Below, piece after piece: positions 24,830-33,597 of a DNA stretch of 62,985 bases. Below the pieces are notes generated by a model that saw nothing but the letters and a program-made list of their open reading frames with translations, was not told the origin of the DNA and searched no databases. The number at the start of each line of letters is the position of its first letter. Position 1 is the stretch's first letter. The position numbers and the translations under genes are program-made. Origin of the DNA: Spirosoma spitsbergense DSM 19989 (GTDB lineage Bacteria > Bacteroidota > Bacteroidia > Cytophagales > Spirosomataceae); NCBI RefSeq assembly GCF_000374085.1, contig NZ_KB893556.1, forward strand, positions 1 through 62,985, given 5' to 3'.

Positions 24830-25492
24830 GTGGAAAAAAGAGAGTTTAAACATGAGGTTTATGGTGGTATTGGTCAGTTGACTAAAGCCCTGGCGAACCC
24901 CCATCGATTGGAAATTATCGACCTGTTAGCGCAGGGGGAGAAAATGGTTGAAGCGATTGCCACCGAAATCGATGTATCGATTGCCAATGCTTCCCAGCAC
25001 CTCCAGGTTCTCAAACAGGCCCGTCTGGTCACGATTCGTAAACAGGGGCACTATATGTTCTACACCCTGGCGAATGCCGATGTGTTTGCGGTCTGGCAAG
25101 CACTGCGCGGCTTAAGTATTAGTCAACTGCCCGACGTCGAAAAGGTAATCCGGGACTATCGAACCGGTCAGGGCGCGTTGAAAGGCATTTCCCTGAATGT
25201 ACTGATTGGTAAACTAGAGCGTGACGAAGTTATCTTATTAGACGTCAGGCCCGCTGAAGAGTATCGGATGGGTCATATTCCGAATGCCCTCTCTGTTCCG
25301 CCTGGCGAATGGGGGCAGAAGCTGGAAGGTCTGCCCACTGGTGAGGAGGTTATTGCGTATTGCCGGGGGCCTTTTTGCGTGTTTGCTGACGAAGCGGTGG
25401 CCTATTTAAAAAGCAAAGGGTACCGGGCTGCCCGACTCGACGAAGGGTTTCCGGACTGGAAAATACGTGGGTTGCCCGTTATTTGCGGATGA
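24830..25492 (+). CDS. ArsR-family repressor fused to a rhodanese domain
   Basis: The 220-residue protein begins at a GTG. An ArsR winged helix comes first (ALANPHRLEIIDLLAQGEKM, recognition region DVSIANASQHLQVLKQARLV, then KQGHYMFYTLA) and a rhodanese domain follows from about residue 130 (VILLDVRPAEEYRMGHIP, active loop IAYCRGPFCVFADEA with two Cys). There are no metal-binding Cys in the HTH. Sensing by persulfide on the rhodanese Cys pair is a reasonable inference; related repressors such as BigR/SqrR sense sulfane sulfur, though they lack this domain. It has a perfect palindrome over its promoter and is divergent from the sulfur genes. Confidence 0.9.
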   Translation: MEKREFKHEVYGGIGQLTKALANPHRLEIIDLLAQGEKMVEAIATEIDVSIANASQHLQVLKQARLVTIRKQGHYMFYTLANADVFAVWQALRGLSISQLPDVEKVIRDYRTGQGALKGISLNVLIGKLERDEVILLDVRPAEEYRMGHIPNALSVPPGEWGQKLEGLPTGEEVIAYCRGPFCVFADEAVAYLKSKGYRAARLDEGFPDWKIRGLPVICG

Positions 25493-25664
25493 TCTGAATA
25501 TGATCATGAACCCGCTTTCTTTTATGACTCCTCAACAACCAGTTGACGACATTTACGTAGCCATACTCCAGCCATTTTGAGAAGGATGAACAAAAAACAA
25601 GCCCTTAATCGATTGATTTTCTCTATGTTACGGCTGAAGTACTCACCAAAACTACACTGACTCC

Positions 25665-26912
25665 ATGAGTATCCAACTGGGTTTGCGCCAAAACTGGGGT
25701 CAGTTTTCTCTGCTGGTATTGATAACGGCCTTTGTTGGCGGCATGATCGGCTTGGAACGAACTATCCTGCCCCGGCTCGCCGAAACGGTCTTCGGTCTGG
25801 AGGCCCATTCTGCTATCCTAACGTTTATTGTTGTCTTCGGAATTGCCAAGGCGCTGACCAATTACTACGCAGGCAGTTTAGCAAACCGCATGGGCCGTAA
25901 AAACCTACTCGTTGTGGGCTGGCTGTTTGGCTTGCCGGTACCTTTCATGCTCATGTGGGCCGATAGCTGGAACTGGGTAATCATGGCCAATGTGCTGCTG
26001 GGAATCAATCAGGGCCTGGCCTGGTCCTCCACGGTGGTGATGAAGATTGATTTAGTCGGCGAAAAGAATCGGGGGCTGGCGATGGGTCTCAATGAATCAG
26101 CCGGCTATCTGGCGGTGGCCTTTTCAGCTTTTGCTACGGGATGGATCGCGTCCCGCTACGGCCTTCAACCATATCCCTTTTACCTGGGGATCGCCTTTTC
26201 GGTCATAGGCTTGGGGGCCAGTTGGCTCTGGGTAAACGATACCCGTCGTCACGCGGATCTGGAAGGTTCGTCCAGTAAGCAGCACAAACGGCAGCATATC
26301 TTTTGGGAGACAACCTGGCGGGATCGTAATCTGGGGTCGATAACGCAGGCGGGTTTAGTCAATAATCTCAATGATGGTATGGTCTGGGGCCTGTTTCCGG
26401 TACTACTGGCGACCAAAGGCTTTACCCTGGAACAGATCGGTACCATAGTGGCTGTTTACCCGGCTTTCTGGGGTGTTGGCCAGTTGGGTACGGGAAAGCT
26501 GGCGGATTACGTGTGCCCAAAAACCATGCTCGTTTGGGGCATGCTCCTTCAGGGGTTGGCCCTGATTGCCATGCTGTGGGTAGCTTCCTATGCTTCATTT
26601 CTGGGCTTATCGGCACTGCTGGGTATTGGTACCGCTCTGGTGTATCCCACCTTTCTGACGGCAATTGCCCGGTTTACCCACCCGGCCCAGCGGGCAGAAA
26701 CTATTGGCATCTTTCGCCTATGGCGCGATTTAGGCTATGCCATTGGCGCCCTGTTAACGGGCTTTATTGCGGATTGGCTGGGCCTGAATGCCTCAGTCTT
26801 AGTTATTGGTCTGTTGACGATCCTGTCATCGGCTATCATTCAATACCGAATGCGTTGTCGCGAGAAAGCCCTTCCCGGGATTAAAAAGCAGGCTTTCCCC
26901 CACTTGCAATAA
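25665..26912 (+). CDS. MFS transporter
   Basis: A 415-residue major facilitator with about twelve helices. The loop 2-3 motif reads ANRMGRKNLLVVGWLFGLPV, and an Asn/Glu-containing GLNESAGYLAVAFSAFATGW lies in the middle. Substrate cannot be predicted. It lies 172 bp after the ArsR-rhodanese gene on the same strand, with two tiny ORFs but no terminator between, so it may be the gene the repressor controls, for example a sulfur-compound or oxyanion transporter. Confidence 0.88.
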   Translation: MSIQLGLRQNWGQFSLLVLITAFVGGMIGLERTILPRLAETVFGLEAHSAILTFIVVFGIAKALTNYYAGSLANRMGRKNLLVVGWLFGLPVPFMLMWADSWNWVIMANVLLGINQGLAWSSTVVMKIDLVGEKNRGLAMGLNESAGYLAVAFSAFATGWIASRYGLQPYPFYLGIAFSVIGLGASWLWVNDTRRHADLEGSSSKQHKRQHIFWETTWRDRNLGSITQAGLVNNLNDGMVWGLFPVLLATKGFTLEQIGTIVAVYPAFWGVGQLGTGKLADYVCPKTMLVWGMLLQGLALIAMLWVASYASFLGLSALLGIGTALVYPTFLTAIARFTHPAQRAETIGIFRLWRDLGYAIGALLTGFIADWLGLNASVLVIGLLTILSSAIIQYRMRCREKALPGIKKQAFPHLQ

Positions 26913-27052
26913 CGCCCTTCGCACGTAATTGATTAAATCAACATAACCTTCTTTATGACTACAGGTTGCATACACCGTTGTCGTACTTCGACCTGTAGAG
27001 CAAATCCTTAAGCCCATTCATGGTAGGTTCCTTACGTACGTTGTCATTCGTA

Positions 27053-27141
27053 GTCAGGTATTGTCGTCTGGCAGTCATCAATCGTAATCAAACCACAGTC
27101 AGCTATTTACCAATAAATGAGCAGGCATGACAATACCTGAC
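27053..27141. repeat. 13-bp perfect inverted repeat around 63 bp
   Basis: GTCAGGTATTGTC (27053-27065) and GACAATACCTGAC (27129-27141) are exact inverse copies. The 343-bp gap 26913-27255 has no gene. The pair could be the ends of a tiny mobile element, a looping operator or a hairpin; no target duplication was seen. Confidence 0.6.
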
Positions 27142-27255
27142 AAAAGGGACTACTACTTAAAAGCGTGCTCTCCCACCTGCGGGAAACTTTTCAGGTAGTC
27201 CAAAGCCGGGGCTTCACCACACGATATTTCGCTCGGGCCATTAGTTTGCCGGAAG

Positions 27256-27585
27256 ATGCGTTTACGTGAGTGGGTCTGGCCATTGTGGGAGCAAACTATG
27301 TATGCTATTCGATGTTGTTACTGGTATAACGCTGTGCTGGACTGGAGCACAGTTAAGCCGGAATTGCGTCGGAAACGCTGATTTGGGAGCACATCGAGGC
27401 CAGCCAGCAGGGGGAAATTCGGTCCGCACTTCGCTTTGCCGCACCTGTGGTGGGCCATTGCCTGAATTCACGGGCAGTCGAGTTATCTGTACGGCCTTTT
27501 ACTCTCGCTGGTGTTACCGGGGATTGTGCTGGTGCTATTTCGACCAGAACGACTCGTACTAAATCCAAAAAAGTGGCACAACTGA
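27256..27585 (+). pseudogene. Decayed small membrane-protein gene
   Basis: From ATG 27256 one frame reads MRLREWVWPLWEQ, CYWYNAVLDWSTVKPELRRK, a TGA, FGSTSRPASRGKFGPH, LPHLWWAIA, a second TGA, then SSYLYGLLLSLVLPGIVLVL and FRPERLVLNPKKWHN to a TGA at 27583. The ending is a convincing membrane helix with a basic tail. The middle reads better in a neighbouring frame (ETLIWEHIEASQQGEIRSAL), so a pair of compensating indels or older decay is equally possible. The family is not recognised. It directly precedes the metal-export genes. Confidence 0.5.
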
Positions 27586-27612
27586 AATAATGTATAGTCA
27601 AAAAACAACTAG

Positions 27613-28269
27613 ATGCTCTGGAACTTACTGATTGGCAGCATCTTATTAGGATCCGTTCACGGAGCCATTCCTAACCACTGGCTACCGGTCGTGCTGATTG
27701 GCCGGGCCGAGGGCTGGTCAGAACGGGAAACGCTGGGCGTCGTAGCCCTGAGCGGTTTCTTTCATACGCTGAGTACGGTTGTGCTGGGCATCGTGATCGG
27801 GACCATCGGCATGGAAGTATCCGAGCGGATGGAAGAGCAGACCCGGCTGATCGCATCGCTGCTGTTAGTGTTCATGGGGCTGGTTTACTTTGCGATGCAC
27901 GACGCCAATGCCGGATCGCCCCACCAACACGTGCCGAAAGGACTGAAGGGTCGCTCAAAATTAACCATCATTACGACGCTGTCGGTAGCGATGCTTTTTT
28001 CGCCCTGTCTGGAAATCGAAACATTCTTTTTCACGGCCGGCACTCTGGGCTGGACCGCCATCGCCACGCTGGCCGTCAGCTATACCGTCGTGACCATTGC
28101 CTGCATGGTGGGGCTAACGGCAGTATCGTATCGGGGGTTGGCGCGCGTAAACTGGCCCGGCCGGTCCGCCGGTGCGGTGGATTCGCACTGGCTCGAGCAC
28201 TACGAAAAACGCATAACTGGCGGCATTCTGATTGCCTTCGGCATTCTCATCTTTTTCATTAAACTCTGA
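27613..28269 (+). CDS. Polytopic membrane protein, metal-export partner of the P1B ATPase
   Basis: The 218-residue protein has about six helices and the segment GSVHGAIPNHWLPVVLIGRA near the start, with His residues in the membrane like nickel/cobalt exporters (RcnA/UreH-like). A His-rich loop SPHQHVPKG and ALFSPCLEIETFFF-like helix with Pro-Cys follow. The gene is 7 bp upstream of a Zn/Cd-type ATPase. I infer metal transport from features and neighbour; the exact family is unsure. Confidence 0.7.
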   Translation: MLWNLLIGSILLGSVHGAIPNHWLPVVLIGRAEGWSERETLGVVALSGFFHTLSTVVLGIVIGTIGMEVSERMEEQTRLIASLLLVFMGLVYFAMHDANAGSPHQHVPKGLKGRSKLTIITTLSVAMLFSPCLEIETFFFTAGTLGWTAIATLAVSYTVVTIACMVGLTAVSYRGLARVNWPGRSAGAVDSHWLEHYEKRITGGILIAFGILIFFIKL

Positions 28270-28276
28270 CCCCTCA

Positions 28277-30286
28277 ATGGCTCACGACCATGATCATGAC
28301 CACGACGAAAGTGACGACGTCGAATTAAGCAAGGAAGGCACGACTGCGACAGCCGCCGGAGCGGCCCCGACCAGGAAAGGTCCGGATCAGGACTGGCGCA
28401 CGTATGCCCCGGCCGTAATCAGCCTGGTGCTGTTGCTGGCCGGTATTGCGCTCGACTATTACGCGAAAAACGGTCCGGTGGCCCGGTGGTTCAACGACCC
28501 GTGGCGGCTTGGCTGGTACGTACTGGCTTACCTGCCCGTAGGCTGGCCGGTATTGCGCCGGGCGGTGAGTAGCATTGGCAATGGTAACGTGTTCACCGAG
28601 TTTTTCCTGATGGGTGTGGCTACTCTTGGCGCGTTTGCCATTCGGGAATACCCCGAAGGCGTGGCAGTCATGCTATTTTATACCATTGGAGAATTGTTTC
28701 AGGATGCGGCCGTGCTGCGGGCGCGTCGCTCCATCAAGGCCCTGCTTGACGTGCGGCCCGATGAGGTGACCGTATTGCGCAACGGACAGGCGCAGACCGT
28801 CAAGGCTGCCACCGTTGGGGTTGGCGATGTCATTCAGATAAAGCCGGGGGAGAAAGTAGGGCTGGATGGCGCGATGCGTTCCGATAACGGCACCTTCGAC
28901 ACGGCCGCGCTGACGGGCGAAAGCGTACCCCGCACCATTGCGAAAGGGGAAGCGGTGCTGGCGGGAATGATCAACCGGCAGTCGCTGGTGGAGATGGATG
29001 TGACCACGCCCTACCAAGACTCTAAACTGTCGCGCATTCTCAAACTGGTGCAGCAGGCCACGGGCCGCAAGGCGCAGACCCAGGAATTTATCGCCCGCTT
29101 CGCCCGGATTTATACCCCCGCCATCTGCGCCCTGGCATTGCTAATCACGGTAGTACCGTATTTCATTGTTCCGGACTATCAGTTTCAGGATTGGCTCTAC
29201 CGGGGCTTGGTATTCCTCGTCATTGGTTGCCCGTGTGCGCTGGTGATTTCTATTCCCCTGGGTTATTTCGGGGGTATCGGGGCTGGCTCGAAGCAGGGTA
29301 TTTTATTCAAAGGTTCCGTCTTTCTGGATCTGATGACCCAGCTAAAAACGGTCGTTATGGACAAAACCGGTACGCTCACTAAAGGTGTTTTTAAGGTACA
29401 GGAGGTAAAACCCAGGAATCTCGATGCGCCCGAACTGGCCCGCTTGGTGGCCGCCCTGGAAAGTAAATCGACCCACCCGGTGGCCACGGCCATTATCGAG
29501 TATGCAGGTACGGGCTACGAAACAATAGCGGTCCAAAACGTAGAAGAGATTGCCGGGCACGGCCTGAAAGGACGGGTCGACGGTAAGGAAATGCTGGCCG
29601 GTAATGCCAAACTGCTCCGTAAGTTCAACGTCCCGTTCGATGAGGCCCTGACCCAGATTCCGTTCACGATTGTGATGACAGCCATCGACGGTCAGTTTGC
29701 GGGCTATTTTACCATCGCCGACGAGGTGAAGCCCGACGCAGCCGAGGCCATTAAACGCCTGAAAGCGGAGGGTATCCGCACCGTCATGCTGTCGGGCGAT
29801 AAATCGGCGGTGGTCGAGATTGTGGCAAAGCAGGTGGGTATCGACGAATGGCACGGCGACCTGCTGCCAGAAGACAAAGTAGCCCAGGTCGAACGGCTCA
29901 AGGCGGAGCTGGCGGGTAACGCAAAGACGAAGCGTCGCCCGGCAAAGCTGGCCTTCGTTGGCGATGGTGTGAACGACGCACCGGTCGTCGCCTTGGCCGA
30001 CGTAGGCATGGCGATGGGCGGCCTGGGCTCCGACGCGACCATCGAAACGGCCGACGTTATTATTCAGAATGACGAACCAGCCAAAATTGCTACGGCCATC
30101 GAGATTGGTCGGGCCACGCGCCGAATCGTCTGGCAGAACATTACGCTCTCGCTGGTAGTCAAGGGCATTGTCCTGGTGCTGGGCGCGGGCGGTCTGGCCA
30201 CGATGTGGGAGGCCGTTTTTGCCGATGTTGGCGTGGCAATGCTGGCAATCCTGAATGCAGTACGGGTACAGAATCTAAAGTTTTAA
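28277..30286 (+). CDS. zntA: Zn/Cd/Pb-type P1B ATPase
   Basis: I start at ATG 28277, just after the previous stop, so the product begins with the His/Asp-rich tail MAHDHDHDHDESDD that can bind metal. It has no HMA domain. Motifs are complete: GCPCALVISIPLGYFGGIGA (CPC transport site), VMDKTGTLTKG (phosphorylated Asp), STHPVATAI (HP motif) and GDGVNDAPVVALADVG. The CPC followed by ALVISIP and the GGI block are those of the ZntA group (P1B-2). The enzyme pumps Zn2+, Cd2+ or Pb2+ out of the cytoplasm using ATP. It is the second gene of a two-gene operon. Confidence 0.92.
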   Translation: MAHDHDHDHDESDDVELSKEGTTATAAGAAPTRKGPDQDWRTYAPAVISLVLLLAGIALDYYAKNGPVARWFNDPWRLGWYVLAYLPVGWPVLRRAVSSIGNGNVFTEFFLMGVATLGAFAIREYPEGVAVMLFYTIGELFQDAAVLRARRSIKALLDVRPDEVTVLRNGQAQTVKAATVGVGDVIQIKPGEKVGLDGAMRSDNGTFDTAALTGESVPRTIAKGEAVLAGMINRQSLVEMDVTTPYQDSKLSRILKLVQQATGRKAQTQEFIARFARIYTPAICALALLITVVPYFIVPDYQFQDWLYRGLVFLVIGCPCALVISIPLGYFGGIGAGSKQGILFKGSVFLDLMTQLKTVVMDKTGTLTKGVFKVQEVKPRNLDAPELARLVAALESKSTHPVATAIIEYAGTGYETIAVQNVEEIAGHGLKGRVDGKEMLAGNAKLLRKFNVPFDEALTQIPFTIVMTAIDGQFAGYFTIADEVKPDAAEAIKRLKAEGIRTVMLSGDKSAVVEIVAKQVGIDEWHGDLLPEDKVAQVERLKAELAGNAKTKRRPAKLAFVGDGVNDAPVVALADVGMAMGGLGSDATIETADVIIQNDEPAKIATAIEIGRATRRIVWQNITLSLVVKGIVLVLGAGGLATMWEAVFADVGVAMLAILNAVRVQNLKF

Positions 30287-30588
30287 TCGATTCTAGTCGA
30301 GCCGGTTTCCGTAGGCTATCATCAGCAGGCTTGTTCCTGCTGGTTGTTCAAGTTAACGCTTTATTAATAGCCAGAGAAGGCTGGTGAATTTACCACCCAG
30401 GAATTGTTACGTGATAGATCGAAGTTGTTCATTTAACAATCAGGTTCCGGCTGGAACTGGCCAGGGTATAGAAAAGGGTATCTACTGTATCGGTAAAATC
30501 ATCAGCAGATCCCCCGGCGCCGGCGCCCACAAAAAAGTAATGGATACTGACCCGCTTCCTATCCGTATACACCTTTATAGACTTTTGC
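30287..30588. other. Intergenic region with one small hairpin
   Basis: CAGCAGG / CCTGCTG (30323-30329 and 30336-30342) is a 7-bp hairpin after the ATPase gene, followed by a T-rich stretch without a clean T-run. It may be a weak terminator. Nothing else is recognisable in this gap. Confidence 0.35.
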
Positions 30589-31131
30589 TCAATGGGAAGT
30601 CGCATAGAATTTGAGTGCGAGTAAGTTACTCAGACTATAAATCAAGACAGGCAGTATCGCAAATTGCAAAACGGGCGTAAGTCCTACCTCAATGCCGGGA
30701 ATGATGGGCATGCGATCAGTGTATGCCCAATTTCCGGCGACTAAATGGGCTATCTCCGATAGGGTGGCTCCGGCACCACCCGCTATCATCAACCAAAAAA
30801 CCCGGGAAGCCGTCAGGTTCATTACCCAAAGGCCATTCCTGTGGATCAATGCGAAACCAAAATAAAGTAAACCGACCATTATGACATCAGCCAACGAGGC
30901 TAACGCCAGAAAGATAAAGTGCGACAGATCATACGTACAAACTGTATATAACGGGCAATGACCTATTTCCCAGGCATAGTTCAGCAGAAATGACAAACCG
31001 GCTACTGCACCGACAAATCGCCGGAAAAGTAGTTTGTCGGGCGCTTTCTTTAGAAAATGGTTGTACAGTATCGCGATGGCTATCAGGGCGATAACTGGCG
31101 CCATAAACATACCTGGTTTTAGGTCAGTCAT
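30589..31131 (-). CDS. Polytopic membrane protein of unknown function
   Basis: The 180-residue protein has five or six membrane segments and no domain I recognise. It contains AWEIGHCPLYTVCTYDLSHF, with two Cys and several His, and GGAGATLSEIAHLVAGNWAY, with acidic and His residues within the membrane. It lies 45 bp upstream of a gene for a Met-rich periplasmic protein on the same strand, within the metal island. A role in metal handling is possible only by location. Confidence 0.7.
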   Translation of the reverse strand: MTDLKPGMFMAPVIALIAIAILYNHFLKKAPDKLLFRRFVGAVAGLSFLLNYAWEIGHCPLYTVCTYDLSHFIFLALASLADVIMVGLLYFGFALIHRNGLWVMNLTASRVFWLMIAGGAGATLSEIAHLVAGNWAYTDRMPIIPGIEVGLTPVLQFAILPVLIYSLSNLLALKFYATSH

Positions 31132-31175
31132 CTTGATACAGGGACATTATTTCGTTGGATTGTTGACTGTACAGG

Positions 31176-31556
31176 TTACGATTTGGCCTTGTTCATTTTG
31201 TGGCCCGATTTCATCGTACCGCCCTTCATCATTTTGTCCATTGTGGTCATACTCCCATCCATCATCATGCACTGCCCATTGGTCATGGTCATTTTGGAGC
31301 CATCTTTTTTGAGACAGGTGCCATCGGTCAGGCATTTGGTGCCGTCGGTCATGGTCATCTCTTTGGTCATCGGCATCATCTTTTCGCCCTGCATCACCAT
31401 CATCTTGCCGTCTTTCATTACCACACAATCATGGGTCATGCCGTTGTCTTTCATCTGTCCGGGCTTGTGCATCATTGTTTTGGCTGGGGTCTGAGCCTGT
31501 ACACTGCCGATTCCAATCAATAGACTGATTACGAGTATGCTCGCTGCGTTTTTCAT
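31176..31556 (-). CDS. Met/Lys-rich periplasmic protein (DUF6799-like repeats)
   Basis: Starting at ATG 31556, the 126-residue protein has a signal peptide (KNAASILVISLLIGIGSVQA) and a mature part of short repeats with HDCVVMKDGKMMVMQGEKMM and TMTDGTKCLTDGTCLKKDGS. Methionines are dense, and Cys appears in the repeats. Such Met-rich periplasmic proteins commonly bind Cu(I), which fits the island. An upstream ATG at 31652 would enclose the promoter, so I reject it. A -7 element TACCTTTG lies at 31588-31595. Confidence 0.75.
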   Translation of the reverse strand: MKNAASILVISLLIGIGSVQAQTPAKTMMHKPGQMKDNGMTHDCVVMKDGKMMVMQGEKMMPMTKEMTMTDGTKCLTDGTCLKKDGSKMTMTNGQCMMMDGSMTTMDKMMKGGTMKSGHKMNKAKS

Positions 31557-31587
31557 AAGAAATTGGTTTGCTAAATAAGTATGGGTC

Positions 31588-31595
31588 AAAGGTAG
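31588..31595 (-). promoter_or_regulatory. -7 element of the Met-rich protein gene
   Basis: TACCTTTG on the minus strand is a full TAnnTTTG match, 31 bp above the start. No AATTnTGTAAC box is found at the expected place upstream. Confidence 0.55.
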
Positions 31596-31871
31596 TTCGT
31601 CGGCGAAGGCTACCGTATGATCTGCATCAGCCGGGTAGCTGATGCGGGTCATACATACCGGGTTGATGCCAACATCATCGTGAGGAGACTCCGATGAGCA
31701 TTATACAGCGGGCCAACGCGGGTCATATTGTGTAATATTTGCCTCGAATCGGGGCCGCAAAAAATAGGTGATGGAGATTTGGTATTCAATTCGACAACCC
31801 TCCCCTATTAGGACTAATTTTGACTATCCATTACTCATCTAAAAGATAACAACCGCTACGGCAGACCGCTT

Positions 31872-31940
31872 ATTTTCAGGATTGGACAAACGGTTAACAC
31901 AAATCAGGACGGGTCAACCCCAAATTTATTCATTTAAACG
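31872..31940 (+). repeat. Direct-repeat block of CAGGACGGGTCAA type, copy 2
   Basis: TTTTCAGGATTGGACAAACG (31872-31891), then CAGGACGGGTCAACCCCAAA (31905-31924) followed by TTCATTTAAAC. The arrangement and most bases match the block at 24656-24720. The surrounding gap 31557-32149 holds no gene I can support; a minus-strand frame of 68 codons (31934-32140) has no recognisable features. Confidence 0.65.
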
Positions 31941-32149
31941 TTAAATTCCGGCTTGGGCTGGCGAGGCTGTAAAAGAGAATGGTTAGGTTTTAGTTTCCGG
32001 TCTTCAACAAGGTACACCGTCGCGGAAGGTTGGCCGCTCAGCCATCCGATTCCAACTCCAAAAAAATTTATCAGACTAAAAAGCCGCTCTATTTGAATCT
32101 GAAACTGGTTTTTTATCGATTTAATGTACTGCTGCTGCAATCATCTGAT

Positions 32150-33449
32150 TTAGTTAACGGTGCAGGCAATCTTTTCCAGAATGAGATGGCTATCCCCAAG
32201 TTTACAGAGGGCATCGCAATGGGTCCGTAACGCTGACATCAGTATGTAATAAATAGAGGTATTCGTTTGCCGAATAGATGGTCGGGTTAGTTGCATCTCA
32301 ACCTCTTTCTGCCGACTATCCGTCACAACTAAGTAGAGCACTGTCGCATGATTGGGTAGTGAACTGGCCAGGTCGGTTAGTCGCAGAATGCCTGAATAAA
32401 TAGAGGTACTCTTTTCTACTTCAAAGGCGCAGACAATATGGCCAGTCGCCTTGTCTAACCACATTACATCAATCAGGCTAATGGTTTGACTCGTTTCGCC
32501 CGGTACGGGCAACGGAGGCAGACTGGGTAAACTCAGGAATGAAAAGAAATTGCCGTTATATTAACGTGACATATCATTACGGGCCGCTACCACATTGTAT
32601 CCCAACGCCCGACCGATCGTTAGCAAATGAAACTGCATTTCGCTGTGCGTTTGCTCTTCCCGCTGCTCATCCACTACTTTCTGATGTCGTTTCTCAATCT
32701 GTTTCTGGATTTTTTCACGTTCCTCAACGGGCTGATCGGCTAGACCGGGCACCAATAGATTACCCGTTCCAATTTCAAACAATAGCCCCGACAATGCCCC
32801 TAAATCAGTTGATAAGCTGGCGCAATACTTGTTGTTGACAGCTAGCAACTTCTCCCGAATGGCCAGATACTCAGTCCAGGAACCCAGCTTGCGCCGTTCA
32901 TTAAACAGCCGGTTATAGCCATTAATGATAGCTGTATTGAAAGGGGGTACCCACGTGGGATGAAGAAAATAGAGGATACTCGCCACGGCGGGTCCCAGTC
33001 CTTTTATTTTATAGGCATCCAGCCGTTCAATCTCCCGAATGATAGTTTCGGGTTTAGTCGCTTTCAGGCAGCATTCCAGAAACTGCCCGAAGTATCGCTT
33101 GTGGTCCTGATTCTCATAAATATCCGGGATATGTAGTTTCGGTTTCCAGTAAAAGGGATGTGATGCTCCCTCGAAAACTTGTTACTGTTCAGTGATACAG
33201 GTTAGCACAAATTCCAGCGAACTACCGCATCGGCGGTCCGACCTTGAAATCATTAGGAAAAGTCCCGTCTTTGATATCGCTGATGACCTGCAGCACTCCG
33301 CGTCGGATGGAGCGAAACGCTTTCAGGCGGTCTTCATTATGCAGAAACCAGCTCTGATAGACAAGATCTGGGTTGTGTTTATAGCTATCGATCAATGGAG
33401 AAAACGACTCAGTAGACATCGAAAAAGGATTAAAAATAGAATTGCCCAA
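32150..33449 (-). pseudogene. Broken PD-(D/E)XK-type nuclease gene
   Basis: The minus strand reads from NPFSMSTESFSPLIDSYKHN through a frameshift near 33225, then SLEFVLTCITEQ, a TAA at about 33183, GASHPFYWKPKLHIPDIYEN, IREIERLDAYKIKGLGPAVA, and on to ARNDMSR with another in-frame TAA at 32561-32563. The last part, in the same frame, is SLIDVMWLDKATGHIVCAFE followed by VEKSTSIYSGILRLTDLASS. An Asp, then Glu-x-Glu-Lys on adjacent strands is the catalytic layout of PD-(D/E)XK nucleases. It was probably a restriction or repair-like nuclease of about 430 residues. The precise family is not recognised. Confidence 0.72.
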
Positions 33450-33597
33450 TCAACCGTGTTTTGCCAAACTCATCATACGCCGGTTTTAGGTTCTACCATT
33501 TTAATGACTAAAAATTCTGTAAGTTAAAAGCGAAATCTTGTAAAAACTCACCCCATCTGTAGGAGTTATACAGGGACACGTAAGCCAATCAATTTGT

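Noticed and set aside
25506..25661. Two tiny ORFs between the ArsR-rhodanese and MFS genes
   Set aside because: About 24 codons each, without recognisable features or conservation evidence; may be leader peptides but cannot be supported.
27256..27585. TGA read as selenocysteine or tryptophan in the membrane-protein frame
   Set aside because: No SECIS-like hairpin is evident and the other genes in the window use TGA as a normal stop, so decay or sequencing error is simpler.
31934..32140. A 68-codon minus-strand ORF between the repeat block and the nuclease remnant
   Set aside because: No domain, signal or partner is seen, and it overlaps the repeat block; a real small gene cannot be excluded.
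33513..33523. AATTCTGTAAG box before the DUF305 gene as a copper box
   Set aside because: The motif fits but no -7 element lies about 30 bp below it, so it is weaker than the four listed promoters.
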